From JBJMLO01 sp045805265 (GTDB lineage: Bacteria; Actinomycetota; UBA4738; JACQTL01), in NCBI GenBank assembly GCA_045805265.1, contig JBJMLO010000030.1, positions 124,001 to 188,000 on the forward strand: DNA of 64,000 bases. The letters are read 5' to 3'. Numbering within the stretch: the stretch's first letter is position 1; each line of letters begins with the position of its first letter. The notes below the pieces were generated by a model. The model had not been told where the DNA came from and ran no database searches. It worked only from the letters and a program-made list of their open reading frames with translations. Below are positions 28,586 through 37,781 of this stretch, piece by piece. Made by a program: the position numbers and the translations under genes.

Positions 28586-30631
28586 ATGGAGCGGGATCTG
28601 CGCCAGACGCCGCTGTACCGGGAAGTCGAGGAGCACTACCGGCGGGCCCTGGAACCGGGGTTCGGGCGCATCTCCGGCGCCCAGGACCCGGCGCCCTCGC
28701 CGGACGGCGCGTCGGTCGCGTTCACCGGCTCGAGGCTGGAGAGGCTGGAGGGAACGGGCGAGACCCGCATCTGCCTGGTCGAGCTGGCGGCCGGGGAGGT
28801 CCGGCAGCTCACCCACGGGCCCCACCACGACCGGCTCCCGAAGTGGGCGCCGGACGGCGGGCGGCTGGCGTTCCTGTCCGACCGCGCATCCGAGGGGCGG
28901 TTCCAGCCCTATCTCCTGGGTCCCCTCGGGGAGGCGGTATCGGCCCCCGTGGTCAACGGGACGGTCGAGTACCTGGGATGGTCCCCGGACGGCAGCGCGG
29001 TCCTGCTGGGCGTCGCCGGCTTGGGGGCCGACAAGGCCGGCGCCGAGGGATCCGGCACCACGACCGCGGACGGCGCATTCCCGGCGTGGATCCCCGACGT
29101 CGAGGCCGCGGACGACGACTCGGATCGCCGCCGCCTGGACCTGTGGGATCCCTTCGCCGGTTCGGTACGGACCGTCTCGCCCTCCGGGCTCAACGTCTGG
29201 GAGGCGGCGTGGTGCGGCGCCGGGACGGTTGCCGCCGTGGTGTCCGACGGCCCCGGCGAGGAGGCGTGGTACGAGTCGAGGCTGGTCCTGATCGACGTCG
29301 CCCTGGGTGACGCCCGTGAGGTGTACCGCTCCGGTCGCATCGACCGCCAGATCGCGCTGCCGACCGCCTCGCCTTCGGGCCGGCGCCTGGCCCTGGTCGA
29401 GGGCCTCGCCAGCGACCGCAACCTGGTCGCCGGCGACGTGGTTCTGCTCGACCCCTCGAGCGGCGCCAGCCTCCGCGCCGACGCGCAGGGCACGGACGTC
29501 ACGTGGCTGTCCTGGCGGGACGACGATCGCGTGTTCTACGCCGGGCAGCGCGGACTGGACTGCGTGGCGGGCGACGTCGACGCGGCCACCGGGGCCACCA
29601 CCGAGCTGTGGAAGAACGGCGAGTCGTTCGGCCAGTGGTTCCCGCAGGCGGAGCCGCTCGGGGACTCGGACTTCGTCGCGGTCCTCGAGAGCTATGACCG
29701 CCCGCCGGAGATCGCCGTCTTCAGCGAGGGGAAACCCGAGACCGTCGCGTCGTTCGCCCACGACGGAACGCGGTTCCTGGCGGACGTGGGCGGCCGGCTC
29801 GAGCGCACCTCCTGGGAAGCGGAGGACGGGCGGGAGATCGAGGCCCTGCTGGTCGTTCCCGACGACCCCGGCCCCCACCCGCTCGTCGTGCACGTCCACG
29901 GCGGCCCGGTCTGGGCCTACCGGAACCGGTTCGCCATGGGGTCTTCGTTCATCCCCCTGCTCGTAGCGCGCGGCTACGCCGTGCTGCACCCGAACCCCCG
30001 GGGATCGAAGGGCCGCGGCCACGAGTTCGCCGACCAGGTCGTGGGCGACATGGGCGGTGACGACGCCAGGGACCTGCTCGCCGGCGTGGAGGCCATGATC
30101 GAGCGCGGCGTCGCCGATCCCAGGCGGATCGGCGTGGTCGGAGGCAGCTACGGCGGGTTCATGTCCGCGTGGCTGACGACGCGGACGGACCGGTTCGCGG
30201 CGGCGGTCGCCATCTCCCCCGTCACCGACTGGACCAGCCAGCACTGGAACAGCAACATCGGCCGGTGGGACGCGGAATTCCTCCGGGGCGACCCGGCCAC
30301 GGCGGGCGGACCGTACTTCGCCCGCAGCCCCGTGATGTTCGCGTCGCGGGTGCGCACCCCGACGCTGCTGACCGCGGGCCTCCGGGACCGGTGCACGCCC
30401 CCCGGCCAGGCCGTCGAGTTCTACCGGGCGCTGCGCGAGCAGGACGTCGACGCCGAGGTGGCGATCTATCCGCAGGAGGGCCACGGCGTCCGCCAGATGC
30501 CGGCCCTGTTCGACTTCGCCGCCCGGATCGTCGGCTGGTTCGAGCGGTTCATGCCGCCGGGCGGGCGGGACCGCGGAGGCGCTGCGGGCGGCAGCGGCAC
30601 CGAGCAGCCCGGCCCAGGAGCGGGTGGATGA
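28586..30631 (+). CDS. Prolyl oligopeptidase/acylaminoacyl-peptidase-like serine peptidase (family S9)
   Basis: 681 residues. Propeller domain (~30-400) with WAPDGGRLAFLSDR and WSPDGSAVLLG blades, then an alpha/beta-hydrolase domain beginning HPLVVHVHGGPVWAYRNR. Nucleophile Ser in VVGGSYGGFMSAWL, Asp in TAGLRDRCTPPGQ, His in QEGHGVRQ. The GGSYGG motif is typical of acylaminoacyl-peptidase-like S9 members. No signal peptide, so cytoplasmic peptide turnover is likely. Its stop overlaps the start of the aminotransferase (ATGA), pairing the two. The Gly-rich last ~30 residues are not conserved in the family. Confidence 0.9.
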   Translation: MERDLRQTPLYREVEEHYRRALEPGFGRISGAQDPAPSPDGASVAFTGSRLERLEGTGETRICLVELAAGEVRQLTHGPHHDRLPKWAPDGGRLAFLSDRASEGRFQPYLLGPLGEAVSAPVVNGTVEYLGWSPDGSAVLLGVAGLGADKAGAEGSGTTTADGAFPAWIPDVEAADDDSDRRRLDLWDPFAGSVRTVSPSGLNVWEAAWCGAGTVAAVVSDGPGEEAWYESRLVLIDVALGDAREVYRSGRIDRQIALPTASPSGRRLALVEGLASDRNLVAGDVVLLDPSSGASLRADAQGTDVTWLSWRDDDRVFYAGQRGLDCVAGDVDAATGATTELWKNGESFGQWFPQAEPLGDSDFVAVLESYDRPPEIAVFSEGKPETVASFAHDGTRFLADVGGRLERTSWEAEDGREIEALLVVPDDPGPHPLVVHVHGGPVWAYRNRFAMGSSFIPLLVARGYAVLHPNPRGSKGRGHEFADQVVGDMGGDDARDLLAGVEAMIERGVADPRRIGVVGGSYGGFMSAWLTTRTDRFAAAVAISPVTDWTSQHWNSNIGRWDAEFLRGDPATAGGPYFARSPVMFASRVRTPTLLTAGLRDRCTPPGQAVEFYRALREQDVDAEVAIYPQEGHGVRQMPALFDFAARIVGWFERFMPPGGRDRGGAAGGSGTEQPGPGAGG

Positions 30632-31773
30632 CCGACTTCGAGTCGTATCGCGACGAGTTCCCCGTCCTCGCGAAGAAGGCGTACCTGATCAGCGCCTCCC
30701 TCGGGCCGGTCTCGCTCCGGGCGCAGCGGTACCTCCAGGAGTACGTCGACGCATGGGCCACCGAGGGGGCTCCCGACCCGGTGTGGATGGAGCACATCTT
30801 CCCCCGCATGCGCTCGGTGAAGGACACCTTCGCCCGCCTGGTCGGCGCCGAGCCGTCGGAGCTGGCCATCACGACGAACGTGTCGCTCGCGCTGTCGACG
30901 ATCGCGTCGTGCCTGGACTTCTCGGGGGAGCGCAACCGGCTGGTCCTGTCCGAGCTGGACTTCCCCACCGACGGGCACGTGTGGCTGGCCCAGGAACGCC
31001 GGGGCGCCGAGGTCGTGTGGCTCCCCTCCCCGGACGGGCTGACCGTTTCGCTGGAGGCTTACGCCGAGGCGATCGACGAGCGCACGGCGGCCGTGTGCAT
31101 CAACCGGGTGCTGTACCGGTCCTCGACGCTGGTCGACGCGAGGGAGATCTGCCGCTTGGCGCGGGAGGCCGGCGCGTGGTCGGTCGTCGACGACTTCCAC
31201 GGCGCGGGCATCGTCCCCGTGGACGTCCACGACCTGGGGTGCGACTTCTACACGGCGGGGGTGCTGAAGTGGCTGTGCGGGGGGCCGGGCCTCACGTTCC
31301 TGTACGCGCGCAGCGAGCTCCTCCCGGCGTTGGAACCGGCCATCACCGGATGGATGGCCCAGCGGGAGCCGTTCTCGTTCGACGCCCGCCACCTCGTGTA
31401 CCACCCGACCGCGCGGCGGCTCGAGTCCGGCACGCCCCCGGCTCCCGTCGCGTTCCTCGCCCAGGGCGGCCTCGACATCATCACCGAGGTCGGCCCGGAG
31501 AACATCCGTCCGCGGATCGGCGAGCTGACCGACTACGTGATCGCCCGGGCCACCGATGCGGGGCTTCCGGTGCGCTCCCTCCCCGACTGGCGGCAACGGG
31601 GAGGCCTGGTGAACATCGGCGTCGGCACCGACGCCGAGAAGGTGTGCCACGCGCTGCTCGACCGCGACGTGTGCACGGACTTCCGGGGCGACGGCATCCG
31701 CGTGTCGCCGCACTTCTTCTCGACGCACGGAGACGTCGACCGCCTGTTCGACGCCCTCCGCGAGATCCTGTAG
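30628..31773 (+). CDS. Class V aminotransferase-fold PLP enzyme
   Basis: 381 residues. The fold starts YRDEFPVLAKKAYLISASLG; the PLP site includes TTNVSLALSTIASCL, the Asp of VVDDFHGAGIVPVDVHDLG and the Schiff-base Lys in DFYTAGVLKWLCGGPG. The Arg anchoring the carboxylate is in FRGDGIRVSPHFFST. The overall pattern is closest to kynureninase/cysteine-desulfurase-like proteins (KWLCGGPG), but substrate cannot be assigned. ATG overlaps the S9 peptidase stop by 4 bp, so it may act on an amino acid released by that enzyme. Convergent with the amidohydrolase. Confidence 0.85.
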   Translation: MTDFESYRDEFPVLAKKAYLISASLGPVSLRAQRYLQEYVDAWATEGAPDPVWMEHIFPRMRSVKDTFARLVGAEPSELAITTNVSLALSTIASCLDFSGERNRLVLSELDFPTDGHVWLAQERRGAEVVWLPSPDGLTVSLEAYAEAIDERTAAVCINRVLYRSSTLVDAREICRLAREAGAWSVVDDFHGAGIVPVDVHDLGCDFYTAGVLKWLCGGPGLTFLYARSELLPALEPAITGWMAQREPFSFDARHLVYHPTARRLESGTPPAPVAFLAQGGLDIITEVGPENIRPRIGELTDYVIARATDAGLPVRSLPDWRQRGGLVNIGVGTDAEKVCHALLDRDVCTDFRGDGIRVSPHFFSTHGDVDRLFDALREIL

Positions 31774-31780
31774 CAATTCC

Positions 31781-31808
31781 AGGCCGGCCGTTGTTTCCAG
31801 CCCGGCCT
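31781..31808. terminator. Stem-loop between convergent genes
   Basis: AGGCCGG (31781-31787) pairs with CCGGCCT (31802-31808); the right arm includes the last bases of the amidohydrolase gene. A weak bidirectional terminator candidate. Confidence 0.4.
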
Positions 31809-32838
31809 ATCGCTGCAGCACGATGCGGCCGGCCCGCATGACCAGGCGGAGGTCGCCGAGGGCCTCGAGGTCCTCCAGGGGGTCGCGGGCCACCCCGATG
31901 ATGTCGGCGGGCGCGCCGGGCTCCAGGGGCGCACGCATCATCGCGGTCAGCACGTCCTCCGGTGTCAGGCCCGACTGGAACAGCAGCATCACCTCCCGGA
32001 CGTCGATGCCGGGCGGCACGGGGCCGTTGCCGAGGTCGGTCCCGTACAGGACCCGCCCGCCGGCCCGGGCGAACCGGAACAGGTTGTCCATCGCCACACG
32101 GACCTGGGGGGTGTCGTCGCCGTAGGAGTGGATATCCATCGTGGAGACCATCCGCATCGACCTCGCCATGCCCTCGATGACCGGGTCGGGAACCCGCTCG
32201 GTCCACGGACAATGGGCGAGCTCGTCGATCCCGGCTCCCAGCGCCCGCTCGGCCTGCCCCCGGCCCTGGACGTGGGCGGTGACGCGCAGCTCCCGCTCGT
32301 GCGCCTCGGCCACGATGGCCAGCAGCTCGCCGTCGCTCGGCGTGGGGCCGGCCTCGGCGTTCAGCGACACCTTGATGTGGGCGGCGCCCAGGCCCGCGAG
32401 CTCCACCACCGCGGCGGCGGCCTCGGCCGTTCCCTGGATCTCGCGCCCGGTCCCCCGCGGCGCCCACGCCGCTCGCGTCGGATAGCCGCCGGGAGCCGTC
32501 AGCATGGGCCCCGCCGCCCGGACCAGGGGGCCGTGGAACGACGGGCCCTCGGACGCGTCGGCCAGCGGGAAGATCTCGGCCGTCGGCCAGGCCAGGTCCC
32601 GCACCGCGGTCACGCCGCCCAGCAGGACCGCCCCCGGATCCGCCATCCCGATGTGGACGTGGCGGTCCGCCGCGGCCGGGAGCACAACGCCGTCCACGAG
32701 CACGGTGACCTCGGTGGGCGGCGCCCCCCGCGGCTCGCCCGCGTAGACCACGGTGTCGCCGTCGACGACCACCGACACCTGCTCGACCCGGCGGCCCGGC
32801 CCCAGCCACCCCAGGGGCGCGCGGATCGAGACGCTCAC
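31807..32838 (-). CDS. Metal-dependent amidohydrolase (imidazolonepropionase/prolidase-like)
   Basis: 343 residues, TIM-barrel amidohydrolase. Metal ligands: His-x-His in DRHVHIGMAD, a probable Lys in AHIKVSLNAE, His in RVTAHVQGRGQ, His in ELAHCPWTERV, and Asp in VLYGTDLGNGP. The flanking beta-sandwich is formed by the first ~50 residues (VDGDTVVYAGEPRG) and the end (PADIIGVARDPLEDLEALGD, VMRAGRIVL). Hydrolyses a cyclic amide or an imidodipeptide; exact substrate unknown. GTG start with GGAGGTGA upstream. Stands alone between the aminotransferase and uvrB. Confidence 0.88.
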   Translation of the reverse strand: MSVSIRAPLGWLGPGRRVEQVSVVVDGDTVVYAGEPRGAPPTEVTVLVDGVVLPAAADRHVHIGMADPGAVLLGGVTAVRDLAWPTAEIFPLADASEGPSFHGPLVRAAGPMLTAPGGYPTRAAWAPRGTGREIQGTAEAAAAVVELAGLGAAHIKVSLNAEAGPTPSDGELLAIVAEAHERELRVTAHVQGRGQAERALGAGIDELAHCPWTERVPDPVIEGMARSMRMVSTMDIHSYGDDTPQVRVAMDNLFRFARAGGRVLYGTDLGNGPVPPGIDVREVMLLFQSGLTPEDVLTAMMRAPLEPGAPADIIGVARDPLEDLEALGDLRLVMRAGRIVLQR

Positions 32839-32950
32839 CTCCCGCCCCCGTCGCCCATGTTCGCGCCGAACTGTACCGACCGGAACACGCCGGATTCGGC
32901 ATTCGGCGAAGCGGTTTTGCGCCGGGGGACCGGGCGGAGTCCGCGGACCG

Positions 32951-34978
32951 CTACCGCACGCCGGCGCGGCGCATCGATTCCAGCTCCTGGCGGAGGTCCT
33001 TCACCTCGTCGCGGATGCGGGCCGCGTACTCGAACCGGAGGTCCTTGGCGGCCTGGTGCATCTCCTCCTCCAGGGTCTGGATGAGCCGCTGGAGCTCCTC
33101 GGTCGGCATCTCCGGGTGCTCCCGCCGGCGGCGGCGCCGCTCGGGCGTCGTCTGTCGGCCTCCCCGGCCGCCGACCCCCTCCGCCTGCATGGACAGCAGG
33201 ATGTCGGTGACCTCCTTGCGGATCGACTGGGGGTCGATGCCGTTTGCGAGGTTGTACTCCTCCTGGATCTTCCGTCGGCGCTGGGTCTCGCTGATGGCTC
33301 GTTTCATCGAGTCCGTGACCTCGTCTGCGTACATGATCACGGTCCCGCTAACGTGCCGGGCAGCCCGGCCGATGGTCTGGATCAGCGAGGTCTCGCTGCG
33401 CAGGAACCCCTCCTTGTCCGCGTCGAGGATGGCGACCAGCGACACCTCGGGCAGGTCGAGCCCCTCCCGCAGGAGGTTGATCCCGACCAGCACGTCGAAC
33501 TCCCCCAGCCGGAGGTCGCGGATGATCTCGATGCGCTGGACGGTGTCCACCTCGCTGTGCAGGTACCGGACCCGGATCCCCATCTCGATGAGGTAGTCGG
33601 TGAGGTCCTCGGCCATCTTCTTGGTGAGGGTGGTGACCAGGACGCGTTGGTCGGCCTCCGCCCGCTTGCGGATCTCCTCCATGAGGTCGTCGACCTGCCC
33701 CCTGGTCGGACGGATCTGGACCTCGGGATCCATCAGGCCGGTCGGCCGGACCACCTGCTCGACGACCTGCTTGCTGACGTGGAGCTCGTAGGGCGACGGC
33801 GTCGCCGACATGTAGACGACCTGCTGCACCCGCTCGCCGAACTCCTCGAACCGCAGCGGCCGGTTGTCGAGCGCCGACGGCAGCCGGAACCCGAAGTCGA
33901 CCAGCGTGCCCTTGCGCGACATGTCGCCCTCGTACATCCCGTGGAGCTGCGGGACCGTGACGTGCGACTCGTCGATCACGCACAGCCAGTCGTCCTGGAA
34001 GTAGTCGAGCAGCGTGTAGGGCGCGGTGCCCGCCGCTCGGCCGTCGATGTGGCGCGAGTAGTTCTCGATGCCCGAGCAGAACCCCATCTCGCGCATCATC
34101 TCCAGGTCGTAGGTGGTCCGCATCCGCAGACGCTGGGCCTCCAGCAGCTTCCCCGCGGAGTCGAGCTCGGCCAGCCGCTCGGCCAGCTCCTGCTCGATCC
34201 CCCGGATCGCGCGCTGCATGCGGTCGCCCCCGGCGACGTAGTGGGTGGCGGGGTACACCGTGACATCGTTGAGCTCCTGCACGACCTCGCCGGTCACCGG
34301 GTCGAGGCGGGTGATCCGCTCGATGTCGTCGCCCCACCACTCGATGTGCAGGACGGTCTCCTCGTACGCCGGGTGGACCTCGAGCGTGTCGCCCCGCACC
34401 CGGAACCGCCCCCGCGCCAGCGACTGGTTGTTCCGCTGGTACTGGATGTCGACAAGGCGCCGGATCGCGAAGTCCATGTCCAGCTTCGTCCCCGTGTGGA
34501 CCCGGAGGATCTGCCCCATGTACTCCTCGGGCGACCCCAGGCCGTAGATGCACGAGACGCTGGCCACGATCAGCACGTCGCGGCGCGTCAGCAGGGCGGC
34601 CGTCGCGGAGTGCCGGAGCCGTTCGATCTCGTCGTTCACCGAGGAGTCCTTCTCGATGTACGTGTCGGTCGACGGGACGTAGGCCTCGGGCTGGTAGTAG
34701 TCGTAGTAGCTGACGAAGTACTCGACGGCGTTGTTCGGGAAGAACCGCCGGAACTCGTTCGCCAGCTGGGCCGCCAGCGACTTGTTCGGGCTGATCACGA
34801 GCGTGGGCTTCTGGACCCGCTCGATCATGTGGGCGATCGTGAATGTCTTCCCCGAGCCCGTGATTCCCAGCAGCGTCTGGTACTCGTCGCCCCGCAGGAC
34901 GCCCTCGGCCAACCGGTCGATGGCGGCCGGCTGGTCCCCCGTGGGCTCGAAATCGGCGACCACCTTGAAGTCAGGCAC
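32951..34978 (-). CDS. uvrB: Excinuclease ABC subunit B
   Basis: 675 residues. Helicase motifs: Walker A LLGITGSGKTFTIAH, beta-hairpin region YYDYYQPEAYVPSTDTYIEK, motif II IDESHV, motif III VYMSATPSPYE, motif VI QTIGRAARH; C-terminal UVR domain (~635-670, LEEEMHQAAKDLRFEYAARI). Verifies lesions and recruits UvrC. The first codon is GTG, only 6 nt after TACACT, with no ribosome site. With uvrC, uvrA and polA it puts the core of nucleotide excision repair in one window, all on the minus strand but as separate transcripts. Confidence 0.97.
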   Translation of the reverse strand: MPDFKVVADFEPTGDQPAAIDRLAEGVLRGDEYQTLLGITGSGKTFTIAHMIERVQKPTLVISPNKSLAAQLANEFRRFFPNNAVEYFVSYYDYYQPEAYVPSTDTYIEKDSSVNDEIERLRHSATAALLTRRDVLIVASVSCIYGLGSPEEYMGQILRVHTGTKLDMDFAIRRLVDIQYQRNNQSLARGRFRVRGDTLEVHPAYEETVLHIEWWGDDIERITRLDPVTGEVVQELNDVTVYPATHYVAGGDRMQRAIRGIEQELAERLAELDSAGKLLEAQRLRMRTTYDLEMMREMGFCSGIENYSRHIDGRAAGTAPYTLLDYFQDDWLCVIDESHVTVPQLHGMYEGDMSRKGTLVDFGFRLPSALDNRPLRFEEFGERVQQVVYMSATPSPYELHVSKQVVEQVVRPTGLMDPEVQIRPTRGQVDDLMEEIRKRAEADQRVLVTTLTKKMAEDLTDYLIEMGIRVRYLHSEVDTVQRIEIIRDLRLGEFDVLVGINLLREGLDLPEVSLVAILDADKEGFLRSETSLIQTIGRAARHVSGTVIMYADEVTDSMKRAISETQRRRKIQEEYNLANGIDPQSIRKEVTDILLSMQAEGVGGRGGRQTTPERRRRRREHPEMPTEELQRLIQTLEEEMHQAAKDLRFEYAARIRDEVKDLRQELESMRRAGVR

Positions 34979-34984
34979 GGATCA

Positions 34985-34990
34985 AGTGTA
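34985..34990 (-). promoter_or_regulatory. -10 box TACACT of uvrB, leaderless-type
   Basis: Minus-strand TACACT, 6-nt gap (TGATCC), then the GTG at 34978. Confidence 0.5.
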
Positions 34991-35187
34991 GGCGGCCCCG
35001 CCGACAGGCCCGCCACCGCCGCCGCGGCGCGCTGACCTGGGCGGTCGACACCTCCGGCAGCGCTCGATAGGTTGTCGCACCGGTCCGGCCGGTGTGCCAC
35101 CCCGGACGGACGGGCGGTGGGGGCCGGGCCGGCACCGAACACGCGGGCCCGCGAAGAGATACCCCGAGACGAGGAGGATATTTCCGC

Positions 35188-36018
35188 ATGCCCATCGCGC
35201 TGTCCGACGGAATCCTGGAATGGCTCCGGACCTCGGGGGTCCGCATCGGCGTCGTGATCGTGCTGGCCGTGGTCCTGTCCCGGATCGGCTCGCTCGCCGT
35301 CCGCCGCCTCCGCGGCCGGATGGAGGGCGACCCCGCCGCCACCGCCCAGCTGACCCTGCAGCGCACCACGACCCTCGTCCAGACGCTGGCGGCGGCGATC
35401 CGGGCGGCGGTATGGACGATCGCGGTGCTGCTGGTCCTGGGCCAGGTGGGCCTGGACATCGGGCCGCTCATCGCCGGGGCCGGGGTGATCGGCGTCGCCC
35501 TGGGGTTCGGCGCGCAGAGCCTGGTGAAGGACTTCCTGTCGGGGTTCTTCATCCTGCTGGAGAACCAGTTCTCCGTGGGTGACCAAGTGGCGCTGTCGAC
35601 CATCGGTGGCGCGGTCACCGGCCGGGTCGAGCTCATGACCCTCAGGTCCACGTGGATCCGGTCCCGGGAGGGCACGATCCACGCGGTTCCCAACGGCAAC
35701 GTCACGCTGGTGGCGAACCGCTCCCGCGGCGAGGGCCTCCTCGACCTCGACCTGAAGATCCCCGCCGGCGAGGACGTCGAGCGCGTGACCGCCCGGCTGG
35801 AGGAGCTGTTTACTGAGGTCGCGGAGGACCCAGATGTCGGACATCTGTCGGCGCCGCCCAGCATCGACGGGGTGGAGGCCATGGGGGACGACATGGTGCT
35901 GCGCATCACCGCGCGGGTACGGCCCTCACGCCGGGACGAGGTGGAGCGTGAGCTTCGCCGCCGCATCGCTCAGCGCTTCGTCCCGGCTTCAGACCACGTC
36001 ACCGTGGAAGGGGCGTGA
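35188..36018 (+). CDS. Small-conductance mechanosensitive channel family protein (MscS)
   Basis: 276 residues. Two to three membrane segments (VRIGVVIVLAVVLSRIGSLA, VWTIAVLLVLGQVGLDIGPL) lead into the pore helix and family signature GVIGVALGFGAQSLVKDFLS, GFFILLENQFSVGDQV, followed by the cytoplasmic beta domain (VTGRVELMTLRSTWIRSREG, VPNGNV). Releases solutes on osmotic downshift. ATG at 35188 with GAGGAGG upstream; the frame runs back to 35092 without membrane or family features. A TAGGTT box in the upstream gap is a possible -10. Typical size for the short MscS type. Confidence 0.92.
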   Translation: MPIALSDGILEWLRTSGVRIGVVIVLAVVLSRIGSLAVRRLRGRMEGDPAATAQLTLQRTTTLVQTLAAAIRAAVWTIAVLLVLGQVGLDIGPLIAGAGVIGVALGFGAQSLVKDFLSGFFILLENQFSVGDQVALSTIGGAVTGRVELMTLRSTWIRSREGTIHAVPNGNVTLVANRSRGEGLLDLDLKIPAGEDVERVTARLEELFTEVAEDPDVGHLSAPPSIDGVEAMGDDMVLRITARVRPSRRDEVERELRRRIAQRFVPASDHVTVEGA

Positions 36019-36154
36019 CCCGGGGAGCCCGCAATCGGCCCCCGAACGCCTTCTCCCATCCCCGGAACCAACCTGGCTGGCAGGCTCTCGGTTCGACGAG
36101 GAACGCCAAAGCGGGGTATAGAGGTTGCGGCGCCCGAGGCCGCATGGAGGGTCT

Positions 36155-37726
36155 ATGAAAGGACGGCTCACTGCGGTTCCCGTGGTGCTCGCCTTCGCTC
36201 TCGTCACCGCCGCCTTCGGATCCGGCGACGTCGGCGTGGGCGCGGGTGGTGGAACACCGGGGACCGCCTCGAACTTCATGCTCGTCGGCACCAACCCACT
36301 GTTCGGGCGGGGAATGAACGCGGCGATCGCGTCCTACGACCACTACATCTACGTCGGGAACCGGACAGACGGATCCAGCCGCTGCGGTGTCGGCGATCCA
36401 CGGATCGACACAACGGGAATCGATTCGTGCCCGCACCCGGATCCCGGCGTCTTGGTCGTCGATGTCGCGGACCCGGCCACGCCGACGGTCGTCGGCGAGT
36501 TCGGAACGGAGTTCGTCACGGGCGCGAATCTGGGCCAGACGTCGCGCGAGCTGCGCGTGTGGCCACAGCAGAAGCTGCTGATGATCATGTACTTCCGATG
36601 CAGCTCGGTGATCCACGCGTGCCCGCCGAGCGCCGACGTGTTCTCGATCCGGTTCTTCGACCTGACCGACCCGGTGCATCCCACCCTCGTGTCGACATAC
36701 GTCCCATCGCGCAAGCCCCACGAGATGTACCTGTGGATCGACCCCAAGGACTCCGGACGAGCCCTGCTGTGGATCTCGACTCCGACCACGTCGGTCAACC
36801 CCGACGTCGCCAACATCCTGATCACGGACATCAGCCGGGCCCGTGACGGCGTCTTCACCGAAATCGCGAAGGGGAACTGGAACCAGTTCTTCCCCAATGC
36901 ATCGAACCCCGCCAACTACGACAACGACCTCGCGCTCCACTCGATGACACCCTCGTTCGACGGGACCCGCACATACCTGGCCCACCTACGGGGCGGCTTC
37001 GGCGTGCTCGACACCAGCAAGGTCGCGAACGACCAGATCCCGGCGGGGACGGTCGAGTCGCTCAACGACGACCTGCTGACGCCGGTGCCGTTCCCGACAT
37101 GGGGAACCGGACCCCACTGCGAGGGTCACACCGCGGCCGGATGCGCCGAGAGCCACTCCGCGGTTCCGCTCCCCGGACGGCCATTTGCGATCACCATCGA
37201 CGAGGTCTACGGGACGTTCACGGTTCCCTCGTTCGGGTGGCCCTGGGGATGGATCCGGACGTGGAACATTGCGCAGCCGCGCCGCCCGCGCATGCTCGCC
37301 GAGTACAAGATCCGTCAGAACACGACCGACTACATCCCAGCGCCAGGCGAGAACGAGTTCAACTCGTACTCGTCGCACAACCCGACCGTGACGCGGAACC
37401 TCATCTTCGACTCGTGGCACTCGGGCGGCGAGCAGGCGATCGACGTCTCTGACCCGGGCCACCCCGTGCAGACCGGGTGGTTCTCGCCGACGCCGCTGGC
37501 GGCGGTCGCGAACGAGGATCCGGCACTCTCGCGCGGTCCGAACAAGGTGCTGATGTGGAGCTTCCCGATCGTGCGGAACGGCCTGATCTACGTCGTGGAC
37601 ATCCGCAACGGGCTCTTCGTCCTCCGCTACACCGGGCCTCGCAGCGATGAAGTGAGCGGACTGAGCTTCCTCGAGGGCAACTCCAACCTCGGGGACGCGG
37701 GAGCCCTCGCCGAGAGCGGCGGGTAG
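36155..37726 (+). CDS. Secreted LVIVD-repeat protein
   Basis: 523 residues. Signal peptide MKGRLTAVPVVLAFALVTAA without a lipobox Cys, so secreted or wall-associated. LVIVD-type blades recur: PGVLVVDVADPATPTVVGEF, IRFFDLTDPVHPTLVSTYVP, IRTWNIAQPRRPRMLAEYKI, AIDVSDPGHPVQTGWFSPTP, IYVVDIRNGLFVLRY. These form beta-propellers in surface proteins of unknown function. Several Cys (SSRCGVG, DSCPHPD, RCSSVIHACPP, HCEGH...GCAESH) suggest disulphides. GGAGG lies 5 nt before the ATG; the longer frame adds a non-conserved leader. Base use is slightly less GC-rich than in its neighbours. Confidence 0.85.
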   Translation: MKGRLTAVPVVLAFALVTAAFGSGDVGVGAGGGTPGTASNFMLVGTNPLFGRGMNAAIASYDHYIYVGNRTDGSSRCGVGDPRIDTTGIDSCPHPDPGVLVVDVADPATPTVVGEFGTEFVTGANLGQTSRELRVWPQQKLLMIMYFRCSSVIHACPPSADVFSIRFFDLTDPVHPTLVSTYVPSRKPHEMYLWIDPKDSGRALLWISTPTTSVNPDVANILITDISRARDGVFTEIAKGNWNQFFPNASNPANYDNDLALHSMTPSFDGTRTYLAHLRGGFGVLDTSKVANDQIPAGTVESLNDDLLTPVPFPTWGTGPHCEGHTAAGCAESHSAVPLPGRPFAITIDEVYGTFTVPSFGWPWGWIRTWNIAQPRRPRMLAEYKIRQNTTDYIPAPGENEFNSYSSHNPTVTRNLIFDSWHSGGEQAIDVSDPGHPVQTGWFSPTPLAAVANEDPALSRGPNKVLMWSFPIVRNGLIYVVDIRNGLFVLRYTGPRSDEVSGLSFLEGNSNLGDAGALAESGG

Positions 37727-37740
37727 GACACCGTCCCATT

Positions 37741-37770
37741 GATGAGGGGTCGGCTCGCCGGCCCCTCATC
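37741..37770. terminator. Bidirectional stem-loop between convergent genes
   Basis: GATGAGGGGTCGG (37741-37753) pairs with CCGGCCCCTCATC (37758-37770) over 13 positions with one T-G wobble and a 4-nt loop. Sits between the stops of the LVIVD and cNMP genes. T-tract weak. Confidence 0.65.
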
Positions 37771-37781
37771 GTTCGCCGGGA

